Of a stretch of DNA of 64,000 bases, positions 43,093 to 51,353 are shown piece after piece. The position numbers and the translations under genes were made by a program. How positions within the stretch are numbered: the first letter of the stretch is position 1; every line of letters starts with the position of its first letter. The DNA comes from Rhodococcus sp. 06-462-5. Its GTDB lineage: Bacteria > Actinomycetota > Actinomycetes > Mycobacteriales > Mycobacteriaceae. The stretch spans positions 228,688 to 292,687 of the forward strand of contig NZ_NOYD01000046.1 of NCBI RefSeq assembly GCF_002258315.1. The letters are read 5' to 3'. Below the pieces are notes generated by a model that worked only from the letters and a program-made list of their open reading frames with translations, was not told the origin of the DNA and made no database searches.

Positions 43093-43811
43093 TTCTTCTT
43101 CTCCAGAAATGCCGTCATTCGGCGTTGTTTGTCTTCGGTCTCGAACAGAACAGCCTGCGCGATGTCGTCGGCCCACGGGTGTGAACCGGGTGCATCGAGA
43201 ATCTTCTTGGTCAGCTTCAGTGCCAGGGGTGCTTGCTTGGCAATGCGATCCGCGAGGGAATGCGCTGCGGCCAACGGCTCGTCAACGACGTCCTGCACCA
43301 GGCCGGACCGGAGTGCCACCTCTGCGTCGAGCGTCCGGCCGCCGAGGAGTACCTGCTTCGCGACGGACACGCCCACCAAGGTCGGTAACCGGTAGCTGGC
43401 CCCGGCGGCAGCCATGATGCCCAGGCCCGGTTCCGGATTACCGAACACGGCCGTCGGCGACGCGATCCGGATGTCGCAGGCGTAGGACAGTTCAGCTCCA
43501 CCGCCGAGGGCGTAGCCGCGGACGGCAGCGATCGTCGGCAACGGGAGTGCGGCGATGCGATCGAACAGGTTTCGGTTGATGCCGCGAAGTGCGTCGTCGC
43601 GGGTGCGGGCCCGCAGCTGATTGATGTCGGCACCGCCGGCGAAGTGCTCGCCCGCGCCGGTCAGGATGACGATTCTCGGATCCTGTTCCACGAGCGCGCA
43701 CACCTCGTGCAGCTCGCCGATCATCTCGGAATCGATTGCGTTGCGCTGCTTCTCGCGATTCAGAGTGACGACAACGCGGTCCGTCAGCTCCTCGACGACG
43801 AGCGTGTTCAC
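43089..43811 (-). CDS. paaF: 2,3-dehydroadipyl-CoA hydratase (PaaF-like)
   Basis: The protein has 240 residues of the crotonase family: HFAGGADINQL, AAVRGYALGGGAELSYACDIRIA and NPEPGLGIMAAAGASYRLPTLVG. These follow PaaF (GADLN, PE-GLGIMPGAGGT), though the usual second catalytic Glu region is AAAGASY, slightly divergent. It hydrates 2,3-dehydroadipyl-CoA to 3-hydroxyadipyl-CoA. GTG start at 43811 overlaps the thiolase stop (GTGA). C-terminal KKK tail. Confidence 0.9.
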   Translation of the reverse strand: MNTLVVEELTDRVVVTLNREKQRNAIDSEMIGELHEVCALVEQDPRIVILTGAGEHFAGGADINQLRARTRDDALRGINRNLFDRIAALPLPTIAAVRGYALGGGAELSYACDIRIASPTAVFGNPEPGLGIMAAAGASYRLPTLVGVSVAKQVLLGGRTLDAEVALRSGLVQDVVDEPLAAAHSLADRIAKQAPLALKLTKKILDAPGSHPWADDIAQAVLFETEDKQRRMTAFLEKKK

Positions 43812-45007
43812 GGTGCCTCGATCAACATCGACACGCCTTGGCCGACGCCGACGCAGAGAGTCGCGAGCCCGCGTGACGCCTTCTCACGTTCCATGCGGCC
43901 CAACAGTGTCAACAGGATTCGCGCACCCGACGAGCCAAGGGGGTGGCCGAGGGCGATCGCCCCACCGTCGGCATTGACGATGTCCTCGTTCAGTTTCAAC
44001 TGACGGATGACGCCGAGTGACTGCGCGGCGAAGGCCTCGTTGAGCTCGACGGCTCCGAGGTCATCAGCCGACCATCCTGCGCGAGCGAGTGCCTTCTGCG
44101 TGGAGGGCACCGGCCCGAGTCCCATGATGTGCGGCGCGATGCCTGCGCTCGCGCTCGTGACGATGCGGCCTCGTACCTCGAGGCCGTATTTGGTCACGGC
44201 CTCCTCGGATGCCACGACCAGCGCCGACGCACCGTCGGTGAATGGCGACGACGTTCCGGCGGTGACGATGCCGTTCTTGCGGAACACGGTCTTCAGCGTG
44301 CCGAGCTTCTCGAGTGTGGTTCCGCGTCGCGGTGTCTCGTCCTCGGTCACCTCGCCGTTCTTGGTCGAGACGGGCACGATCTCGTCGGCGAAGCGTCCGG
44401 AATCCTGGGCGGCGATGGCACGCTGCTGACTGCGGAACGCGAAGGCATCGGAATCCTCGCGGGTGATGCCCTCGCTGAGCGCGACCTCCTCGGCGGTTTC
44501 GCCCATCGACAGAGTGATCTTGGGATCGGTCCCCGTGTCGTGCGAGGCGAAGGTCGGATTGGTGAAACGCCAGCCGAGGGAGGTGTCGAAGATTTCTCCG
44601 GGCTTGGCCCACGCGGTTCCCGGCTTGGCCATGACCCAGGGCGCGCGGGTCATCGACTCGACGCCACCGGCGACGATGATGTCGGCCTCGCCGCTACGAA
44701 TGGTGCTCGCGGCGTTGGCCACTGCCGTCAGTCCGCTCGCGCACAGGCGGTTGACGGTATATCCCGGCACCGTGTGGGGGAGTCCTGCAAGCAGAACCGC
44801 CATTCTCGCTACGTCTCGATTGTCCTCGCCTGCCTGGTTCGCGGCACCCAGAATCACCTCGTCGATCCGGTCGACGGGCACACCGGCTCGCCGGACCGCC
44901 TCGGCGACGACCAGCCCGGCCAGATCGTCGGGACGTACCGAGGCAAGGGCACCACCGTAGCGTCCGTGAGGGGTACGTGCGCCGGCCACGAGAAATACTT
45001 CGCCCAC
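43808..45007 (-). CDS. paaJ: 3-oxoadipyl-CoA/3-oxo-5,6-dehydrosuberyl-CoA thiolase
   Basis: The protein has 399 residues. Thiolase residues: nucleophilic Cys in NRLCASGLTAVANA, His in ALGHPLGSSGARI and Cys in TLCVGVGQGVSM. It cleaves 3-oxo-5,6-dehydrosuberyl-CoA and later 3-oxoadipyl-CoA, giving acetyl-CoA and finally succinyl-CoA. First gene of paaJFHG. Divergent from paaR, with 110 bp between them carrying a PaaR-type palindrome, so it is probably repressed by PaaR. Confidence 0.94.
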   Translation of the reverse strand: MGEVFLVAGARTPHGRYGGALASVRPDDLAGLVVAEAVRRAGVPVDRIDEVILGAANQAGEDNRDVARMAVLLAGLPHTVPGYTVNRLCASGLTAVANAASTIRSGEADIIVAGGVESMTRAPWVMAKPGTAWAKPGEIFDTSLGWRFTNPTFASHDTGTDPKITLSMGETAEEVALSEGITREDSDAFAFRSQQRAIAAQDSGRFADEIVPVSTKNGEVTEDETPRRGTTLEKLGTLKTVFRKNGIVTAGTSSPFTDGASALVVASEEAVTKYGLEVRGRIVTSASAGIAPHIMGLGPVPSTQKALARAGWSADDLGAVELNEAFAAQSLGVIRQLKLNEDIVNADGGAIALGHPLGSSGARILLTLLGRMEREKASRGLATLCVGVGQGVSMLIEAP

Positions 45008-45040
45008 TGGGATCTCCTTCGTACGGTTGCGTCATTAATA

Positions 45041-45054
45041 ACCGAACATTCGGT
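45041..45054. promoter_or_regulatory. PaaR operator between paaJ and paaR
   Basis: ACCGAACATTCGGT, a perfect ACCGAA-N4-CGGT core, 34 bp upstream of paaJ and 64 bp upstream of paaR. It would allow PaaR to control the thiolase operon and itself. Confidence 0.75.
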
Positions 45055-45117
45055 CGTTTGGCAAGGTTTGCTGCCCACGGTGCTGTGGAATCGGGCGCCG
45101 ACTGAGAAGATGTGGCA

Positions 45118-45729
45118 ATGACAACCGCACGCGCGCCGCGCAAGACCGGACAGCCAGGGCGGCCGGGATACGACCTGGACTCGCTCTTGGCAGTGGCGGT
45201 CAAGGTCTTCAACGACCGTGGATACGACGGCACCAGCATGGAGGTTCTGGCGAAGCGGCTCGGCATCACCAAGTCCTCGATCTATCACCACGTGTCCGGC
45301 AAGTCCGAGTTGCTCGAACTCGCGCTGTCGCGGGCTCTCAATGCACTGTTCGCCGTCACGACCGAAGATCGGGCGACGACCGGGCGATACATCGACCGCC
45401 TCGAATACCTGGTGCGACGCAGCGTGGACATCCTGTGTGCGGAACTGCCCTACGTGACGCTGCTGCTGCGAGTTCGCGGCAACACCGACGTCGAGCGCCG
45501 GGCCCTCGCCCGTCGACGCGAATTCGATTCCTTCGTCACCGGGCTCGTGGTCGCCGCCGCCGAGGAGGGCGACCTGCGTCCCGGTGTCGACCCGGCGCTG
45601 GCGTCGAAGCTGGTGTTCGGCACGGTCAACTCGCTCATCGAGTGGTACCGCCCGCGCACCGGCGGATCCGTCCAGGAATTGGCCGACGCCGTGGTGGCGC
45701 TGACCTTCGACGGCCTGCGCCGCACGTAG
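45118..45729 (+). CDS. paaR: TetR-family repressor of phenylacetate catabolism (PaaR-like)
   Basis: The protein has 203 residues. The N-terminal helix-turn-helix is LAVAVKVFNDRGYDGTSMEVLAKRLGITKSSIYHHVSGKSELL (about 22-65); the C-terminal domain is of the TetR_C_33 kind. It lies between paaJ (divergent) and paaZ (co-directional, 76 bp downstream). TetR-type PaaR repressors respond to phenylacetyl-CoA in other bacteria. Four matching palindromes in the window mark its probable targets. ATG 45118 follows GAGAAGA; GTG 45112 is possible. Confidence 0.9.
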   Translation: MTTARAPRKTGQPGRPGYDLDSLLAVAVKVFNDRGYDGTSMEVLAKRLGITKSSIYHHVSGKSELLELALSRALNALFAVTTEDRATTGRYIDRLEYLVRRSVDILCAELPYVTLLLRVRGNTDVERRALARRREFDSFVTGLVVAAAEEGDLRPGVDPALASKLVFGTVNSLIEWYRPRTGGSVQELADAVVALTFDGLRRT

Positions 45730-45777
45730 CAACGCAAGTCTTGACTTCTCGGCGTTCGACGGCGATGGTAATTACCG

Positions 45778-45791
45778 ACCGAACGTACGGT
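45778..45791. promoter_or_regulatory. PaaR operator before paaZ
   Basis: ACCGAACGTACGGT, embedded in GGTAATTACCGACCGAA, 14 bp before the paaZ GTG. TTGACT at 45741-45746 is a likely -35 element. The wider context is almost the same as that at 51227. Confidence 0.78.
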
Positions 45792-45805
45792 GAGATGGAG
45801 GCGTT

Positions 45806-47833
45806 GTGAGCAGACTTCTGGAAAGCTATGCCCAGGGCACGTGGTATTCCGCGACCGACGAGGGAACGCCGCTGCTGAGCGCAGTCGACGGCAGCGAGAT
45901 CGCCCGGGTGTCGTCCAGCGGCCTCGATGTCGCAGGCATGATCGACTACGCCCGCACCGTCGGAGGGCCCGCACTCGCGGCCCTGACGTTCCACGAACGC
46001 GCGGCGCTGCTCAAGCAGTTGGGGCTGACACTGCTGGCCGGCAAAGAGGAGTTCTACCAACTCTCCCGGCACACCGGAGCCACCGTGCGAGATTCCGGTG
46101 TCGACATCGACGGCGGATTCGGCACCGTACTGAGCTACGCGAGCAAGGCCCGACGCGAACTCCCCAACGAGACGGTCTATCTCGACGGCGCCATCGAGCA
46201 GCTCGGCAAGAAGGGCACCTTCCTCGGTCAGCACATCTACACCTCGCGGCGCGGTGTCGCCGTGCAGATCAACGCCTTCAACTTCCCCGTCTGGGGCTTC
46301 CTCGAAAAGCTGGCACCAGCGTTCATCGCCGGTGTGCCGTCGATCGTCAAGCCCGCCAGCCAAACTGCATACCTCACCGAGCTGGTGTTCCGCCGAATCA
46401 TAGAGTCGGGCCTGCTGCCCGAGGGCTCGGTCCAGCTGCTCTGCGGCAGTGCACGCGGTGTACTCGACCACCTCGGCGGCCAGGACTCGGTGGCGTTCAC
46501 CGGATCAGCCGATACCGCTGCGACCCTGCGCTCACACCCCAACGTCGTCGGCGAGGGACTGCACTTCACGGCCGAGGCCGACTCGCTGAACGCGTCCATC
46601 CTGGGTTCGGATGTGACACAGAGCGATCCGGAATTCGATCTGTTCGTCAAAGGTGTCTTCACCGAGATGACAGCCAAGGCCGGGCAGAAGTGCACGGCCA
46701 TTCGCCGTGTGCTGGTTCCGCGGGACTCGGTCGAACCCGTCATCGAGGCGCTGAAGGCCAAGCTCGACAAGGTGGTCGTCGGTGACCCGCAGGACGACGG
46801 CGTCACCATGGGAGCGTTGGCCAGCATCGAACAACGCGACGAGGTCCTCAAATCCATTCGTGGACTGAGCAAGTCCGCCACGGTGGTCTACGGCGACCCG
46901 GAGACCGTCGATCAGCGAGCGGGTGCGTTCATGGCACCGGTGTTGTTGAAGGCCGGCGACAAAGCCGCCACCGAACCGCACGAGATCGAGGCCTTCGGTC
47001 CCGTCTCGACCGTCATCGGATACGACAGCACTGCAGACCTGCTCGATCTGGTGGCCCGCGGAAAGGGTTCTCTGGTCGCATCTCTGGTGACCAAGGACTC
47101 TGCGATCGCCCGCGAGGTCGTGCTGGGCAGTGCGCCGTACCACGGCCGCATCCTGGTCCTGAACTCCGAGGACGCGAAGGAATCGACAGGCCACGGCTCG
47201 CCACTACCGGTTCTGGTGCACGGCGGTCCGGGCCGAGCGGGCGGCGGTGAAGAACTCGGTGGTATCCGCGGCGTACTGCACCACATGCAGCGCACCGCAA
47301 TTCAGGGAACCCCTGACGTCCTGACGGCGGTCGGCAACAAGTGGGTCACCGGCGCGCAGCAGACGACCGGAGACGTTCACCCGTTCCGTAAGAACCTGGG
47401 CGAGCTGAAACTGGGCGACACGATCATCGGTGGTCCACGACAGGTCACCCGCGCCGACATCGATCACTTCGCCGAGTTCACCGGCGACACCTTCTATGCG
47501 CACACCGATCCCGAAGCTGCAGCGGCCAATCCGTTGTTCGGTGGAATCGTCGCGCACGGCTACCTGGTGGTCTCGCTGGCAGCCGGTTTGTTCGTCGACC
47601 CGGCACCGGGCCCCGTCCTGGCGAACTTCGGCGTCGACAGCCTGCGCTTCCTGACGCCGGTGAAGGCCGAGGATTCATTGACGGTGACACTGACCGCCAA
47701 ATTGATCACTCCGCGTCAGAGTGCCGATTACGGTGAGGTGCGTTGGGACGCAGTGGTCGTCAACCAGGACGGTGACCTGGTCGCCACGTACGACGTGCTC
47801 ACTCTCGTCGCGAAGCCCGAGGCCGCGTCATGA
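45806..47833 (+). CDS. paaZ: Bifunctional oxepin-CoA hydrolase / 3-oxo-5,6-dehydrosuberyl-CoA semialdehyde dehydrogenase
   Basis: The protein has 675 residues. The N-terminal aldehyde dehydrogenase domain (about 1-510) has the catalytic Cys in AGQKCTAIRRV and Glu in HFTAEADSLNAS. The C-terminal MaoC/R-hydratase domain (about 540-670) has DTFYAHTDPEAAAANPLFGGIVAHGY with the catalytic Asp-His pair. It opens the oxepin ring and oxidises the resulting semialdehyde with NADP. Fused full-length form, so the toxic aldehyde is channelled. GTG start preceded by GGAG. First gene of paaZ-ethD-paaI. Confidence 0.96.
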   Translation: MSRLLESYAQGTWYSATDEGTPLLSAVDGSEIARVSSSGLDVAGMIDYARTVGGPALAALTFHERAALLKQLGLTLLAGKEEFYQLSRHTGATVRDSGVDIDGGFGTVLSYASKARRELPNETVYLDGAIEQLGKKGTFLGQHIYTSRRGVAVQINAFNFPVWGFLEKLAPAFIAGVPSIVKPASQTAYLTELVFRRIIESGLLPEGSVQLLCGSARGVLDHLGGQDSVAFTGSADTAATLRSHPNVVGEGLHFTAEADSLNASILGSDVTQSDPEFDLFVKGVFTEMTAKAGQKCTAIRRVLVPRDSVEPVIEALKAKLDKVVVGDPQDDGVTMGALASIEQRDEVLKSIRGLSKSATVVYGDPETVDQRAGAFMAPVLLKAGDKAATEPHEIEAFGPVSTVIGYDSTADLLDLVARGKGSLVASLVTKDSAIAREVVLGSAPYHGRILVLNSEDAKESTGHGSPLPVLVHGGPGRAGGGEELGGIRGVLHHMQRTAIQGTPDVLTAVGNKWVTGAQQTTGDVHPFRKNLGELKLGDTIIGGPRQVTRADIDHFAEFTGDTFYAHTDPEAAAANPLFGGIVAHGYLVVSLAAGLFVDPAPGPVLANFGVDSLRFLTPVKAEDSLTVTLTAKLITPRQSADYGEVRWDAVVVNQDGDLVATYDVLTLVAKPEAAS

Positions 47834-48147
47834 GCGTGCGAGTAGCCGTCTGTTACGGAATGCCCGAGGACCCAGCCGCCTTCGATCGGCACTACGCCGA
47901 GGTGCACGTGCCCCTCGCTCGCGCAGTTCCCGGCCTGGTCGACTTCACCTGGGGCACGCTCGACTCGCTCGACCAGTCCCCGCCGCCTTACTACGCAATC
48001 GCAAGTCTGTACTTCGCGGACGAGGCGTCGATGAAGGCAGGATTGGCTTCGCCCGAGATGACAGCGGCAGGCAAGGATCTGCGCAACTTCGCGACCGGTG
48101 GCGTCACGATGTTCACCCAGGACGAGCATTCGGTGTTGCAGCCGTGA
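47830..48147 (+). CDS. EthD-family small protein within paa operon
   Basis: The protein has 105 residues. Dimeric alpha-beta-barrel EthD-like protein: VAVCYGMPEDPAAFDRHYAEVHVPLARAVPGL and MKAGLASPEMTAAGKDLRNFATGGVTMF. EthD proteins are cofactor-free; one is required in ethyl tert-butyl ether degradation, and polyketide relatives catalyse cyclisation. It overlaps both paaZ (4 bp) and paaI (4 bp), so it is made in step with them, yet no step of the textbook pathway needs it. It might handle the oxepin/semialdehyde intermediates or the heptacyclic side product; this is speculation. Confidence 0.85.
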   Translation: MSVRVAVCYGMPEDPAAFDRHYAEVHVPLARAVPGLVDFTWGTLDSLDQSPPPYYAIASLYFADEASMKAGLASPEMTAAGKDLRNFATGGVTMFTQDEHSVLQP

Positions 48148-48539
48148 CCGATTCGCCTATTGCGCGGGAGATGTTCGAGGTCGATGCCGCGTCTCGCAAG
48201 CTCGGAATCGAACTGATCGAGCTGTCACCCGGGCATGCCAGGATGTCGATGGTTGTCACCGAGGACATGGTCAACGGATACGCCATCACCCACGGCGGCT
48301 ACGTGTTCCTGTTGGCGGACACCACATTCGCGATGGCCTGTAACTCTCACGAGGACTCGGCCGTCGCGGCCCGCTGCGACATTCGTTACCTGCGTCCGAC
48401 GAAGACCGGCGACGTCCTCGTCGCCGACGCCGTCGAGCGTGCGAGGTTCGGCCGCAACGGCATCTACGACGTGTCGGTGACGTGCCGAGACGAGCTGATC
48501 GCCGAATTCCGAGGTGACAGTCGCACGATAGCGCGCTAG
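48144..48539 (+). CDS. paaI: Phenylacetyl-CoA pathway thioesterase (hotdog fold)
   Basis: The protein has 131 residues. The hotdog-fold signature ITHGGYVFLLADTTFAMACNSH has the conserved HGG and the catalytic Asp of PaaI, followed by ARCDIRYLRPTKTGDVL. PaaI releases CoA from dead-end or accumulated ring-hydroxylated CoA esters. GTG start within a 4-bp overlap with the EthD-like gene. Followed after 30 bp by the PucR-type regulator on the same strand. Confidence 0.93.
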   Translation: MTDSPIAREMFEVDAASRKLGIELIELSPGHARMSMVVTEDMVNGYAITHGGYVFLLADTTFAMACNSHEDSAVAARCDIRYLRPTKTGDVLVADAVERARFGRNGIYDVSVTCRDELIAEFRGDSRTIAR

Positions 48540-48569
48540 CGATCCAGCGCGTGGAAGTACTGTGAGTCG

Positions 48570-49682
48570 GTGACCACTGCAGACCTGTCGGCGCTGGCAG
48601 ACGCCACCGCCACTGCGGTGGGTGGTGCTGTGTCGGTGATGGACCCGCAGGGCTATGTGGTGGCTTATTCGTCGGTGCCGGGGCAGCCGATCGACGACGT
48701 GCGACGCGACGGCATCCTGGGCAAGCAGGTCCCGGCTCGATACATGGTGCATCACATCGATCCGGACTTCCGGCGCAGCTCGACCGTTCACGTCGTCGAT
48801 GTGGCCGGTGCGCTACCGCGTCTGGCAGTAGCGGTCTCGTCCGACGGCGAGTACCTCGGCTCGATCTGGTGCATCGTGTCCACGGCTCCGTCCGGCCCAC
48901 CCGATCGCGGGGCGGTAACCGCATTGACTCGCGCGGCCGCTGCTGCGGTGCCACTGCTTCTTGCTCGACGTCGTCCGGCCGGATCCGGTAACGCCAGAGC
49001 ACGTGCGTTGTTGACCGACCCTGCCGTCGTCACTTCACCCGGTAGCAGCTTCGCAGTAGTGGCAGCAAGGGTGGACTCGGCGCAGCCCGAGTCCCTGTTG
49101 GTGCAGCTCGGGGGTCTGTTGGAGCTCACATTTGGCGGTGATGCCGATTCCGGGTTCATCGTCGACGACCGCCTCGTGTTCTTCGTGGTGGCGAGGGACG
49201 ACGATCGCGGTGTCGCCGAGGAGGCCGAGGAAGTCCGACGGCGGGCGGAAGTGGCATTCGGTGTGCCGGTGACATTCGCGATCGGGGGGCCGCATGCGCG
49301 GCCTGCGGTGGCGCGGAGTCACGCACACTGGACGCTCGATGCGATCGAGAACGGTTCGCACACCACGACTTTCGAGCAGAGCCGAGTGCCGGTCACCCTG
49401 AAGAGGGCGTCCGATGCGCTCTCGGACGTACCGCTGGCGATTCCGGCTGTCGAACGAATGCTCTCCTACGACGCTGCCGAAGGTACCGACTACGGCGCGA
49501 CGGTACTTGCCCTACTCGCGAACGAATCCAACGTCGCCGCAGCGTCGGCATCGCTGTATCTGCACGCCAACACCTTTCGCTATCGGTTGCGGCGGACGAG
49601 GGAACTCTTCGATCTCGATCTCGACGATCCCGATACCCGATTGCTCGTGTGGATGACGCTCCGGCTCAAGGCCGGACGGTGA
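48570..49682 (+). CDS. PucR/CdaR-family transcriptional regulator
   Basis: The protein has 370 residues. A GAF-like N-terminal sensor (SVMDPQGYVVAYSSVPGQPI) is followed by a C-terminal PucR helix-turn-helix (LLANESNVAAASASLYLHANTFRYRLRRTRELFDLDLDDPDTRLLVWMTL). PucR-type proteins control purine, amino acid and glycerate-type catabolism. It directly follows paaI on the same strand and converges on a GlcD-like oxidase with a 17-bp overlap. Its target is not clear. GTG start. Confidence 0.88.
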   Translation: MTTADLSALADATATAVGGAVSVMDPQGYVVAYSSVPGQPIDDVRRDGILGKQVPARYMVHHIDPDFRRSSTVHVVDVAGALPRLAVAVSSDGEYLGSIWCIVSTAPSGPPDRGAVTALTRAAAAAVPLLLARRRPAGSGNARARALLTDPAVVTSPGSSFAVVAARVDSAQPESLLVQLGGLLELTFGGDADSGFIVDDRLVFFVVARDDDRGVAEEAEEVRRRAEVAFGVPVTFAIGGPHARPAVARSHAHWTLDAIENGSHTTTFEQSRVPVTLKRASDALSDVPLAIPAVERMLSYDAAEGTDYGATVLALLANESNVAAASASLYLHANTFRYRLRRTRELFDLDLDDPDTRLLVWMTLRLKAGR

Positions 49683-51069
49683 GGACCTTCCCCGGATTGA
49701 GCAGGTAGTGCGGGTCGAGTAGTTCCTTGATGCCACGCTGCAGTTCGGCTGCGACCGGATCGAGTTCGGTTTCGAGGAGTTCCCGCTTGAGCAGCCCGAC
49801 TCCGTGTTCCCCGGTGATGGTTCCGCCGAGTGAGAGCGCGAAGGCTGCGATCTCGTCGAATGCTCGGTGAGCCTTGGCCAACGATGCTGGATCGATGGGG
49901 TCGACGATGACCGTCGGATGAATGTTGCCGTCACCGGCGTGGCCGACGACGCCGATGACGATGCCCAGCCGGTCTGCGACCCGACCCACCTCGTCGATCA
50001 TCGTGGCAAGTTGCGAAATGGGTACGGACACATCGTCGACCAACGGTGAACCCAGGCGCTCCAGCGCGGGGTAGGCCAGTCGACGGGCCTGAACGAGTTG
50101 CTCCGACTCGACCTCGTCCTCGGCTACCGCCACATCGATCGCACCGGATTCGGTACACAGCGCGGCGATGGCCTCGAGTTCCTGCACTGCACCGTCGCCG
50201 ATGTCGGACTGGGCGATCAGCACTGCCGCGGCGTCGGTTCCGAAATCCATCCGCGCGTAGGCGTCGATCGCGGCAATCGTGGTGCGGTCCAACAGCTCGA
50301 AGAGGCTCGGGGTGATACTCGCCGCACGAATCCGCGATACTGCCTCTCCTGCAGCGACGGTGGACGGGAAGGTTGCGGCCATGGCCAAAGGGGTAGCGCT
50401 GGGGAAGTCGAGGCCGACGGTGGCCTCGGTGATGATGCCGAGAGTTCCTTCCGATCCGACGAACAAGTCCGCAAGAGACAGGCCTGCAACACCCTTGACG
50501 GTGCGGCGACCCACGAAGGTTGCCCGGCCGTCGGCGAGTACGACACGCAGCCCACGCACGAATCGTGCGGTGACGCCGTATTTCACGCAGCACAAGCCGC
50601 CGGCGTTGGTGGCGATGTTCCCCCCGATCGTCGACGCCTCCCAGCTGGATGGATCAGGGAGGTACGTCAAACCCTGTTTCCGGGCAGCGTCTTTCAGTTC
50701 CTTGTTCGTCACGCCGGGTTGCACGACCGCGACGCGGTTGACGACGTCGAGATCGACGATCCTGCTCATGCGGCGGGTGTTGAGCGCGATGGCTCCGGCA
50801 CTGGAATTTGCAGCACCGGCCAGGCCGGTCAATGCACCCTGCGGCACGACGGGAATGCCATGCGCCGATGCGATTTTCATGATCGCCTGGACGTCGGACT
50901 CGGTGGTCGGCAGTACCGCGGCGAGCGGAAGCGTGGATTCGCAGAGGGCCGCGGCGTCACGTCGATAGCTCTCGAGGATGTCGGGATCGGTCACCACCGC
51001 GTCGGAGCCGAGCGCGAGTATCAGCTCTCCGACGGCTGCGGAATCGACCGTCGACGTTGGTGCAGTCAT
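49666..51069 (-). CDS. FAD-linked oxidase, GlcD/D-2-hydroxyacid dehydrogenase type
   Basis: The protein has 467 residues. The FAD_binding_4 motif is VVPQGALTGLAGAANSSAGAIAL, followed by GGNIATNAGGLCCVKYGVT. The C-terminal FAD-oxidase cap ends GTITGEHGVGLLKRELLETELDP, the GlcD/LdhD hallmark. It oxidises a D-2-hydroxyacid (glycolate, D-lactate or an aromatic analogue) to a 2-oxoacid. Divergent from the MHS transporter with a PaaR-type site in between, so transporter and oxidase may serve one substrate. The VGHAGDGNIHPTVIVD segment binds the substrate metal. Confidence 0.9.
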   Translation of the reverse strand: MTAPTSTVDSAAVGELILALGSDAVVTDPDILESYRRDAAALCESTLPLAAVLPTTESDVQAIMKIASAHGIPVVPQGALTGLAGAANSSAGAIALNTRRMSRIVDLDVVNRVAVVQPGVTNKELKDAARKQGLTYLPDPSSWEASTIGGNIATNAGGLCCVKYGVTARFVRGLRVVLADGRATFVGRRTVKGVAGLSLADLFVGSEGTLGIITEATVGLDFPSATPLAMAATFPSTVAAGEAVSRIRAASITPSLFELLDRTTIAAIDAYARMDFGTDAAAVLIAQSDIGDGAVQELEAIAALCTESGAIDVAVAEDEVESEQLVQARRLAYPALERLGSPLVDDVSVPISQLATMIDEVGRVADRLGIVIGVVGHAGDGNIHPTVIVDPIDPASLAKAHRAFDEIAAFALSLGGTITGEHGVGLLKRELLETELDPVAAELQRGIKELLDPHYLLNPGKVLTVRP

Positions 51070-51226
51070 GACTTCGAGTATGACCTTCCATCACTGCCCG
51101 CGTCTGCGTCGATTCGCACGAACCCGAAAGCTTCGATCGGTGAATTCCGACGAAGTGCGTCCAGCGGCTTGTCATGTCCGCTGCCACCTTGACAAACTAC
51201 GGTGGCGCCGGTCACGGTAATTACCG

Positions 51227-51240
51227 ACCGAATGGACGGT
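51227..51240. promoter_or_regulatory. PaaR operator before MHS transporter
   Basis: ACCGAATGGACGGT, with the same upstream GGTAATTACCGACCGAA stretch as the paaZ operator and TTGACA at 51189-51194 as a likely -35. It lies 113 bp upstream of the transporter start and 158 bp from the divergent oxidase start. Confidence 0.72.
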
Positions 51241-51353
51241 GAGTTTCATTCGATTCGTCGGTTTCCGACACTGCCGCTGTTCCTACCCCATGACACTCCG
51301 AACCGTCGCTCTCCTGTCCGAGCGCCGGAGCCCGAACGAAACGAGACAAGTCG

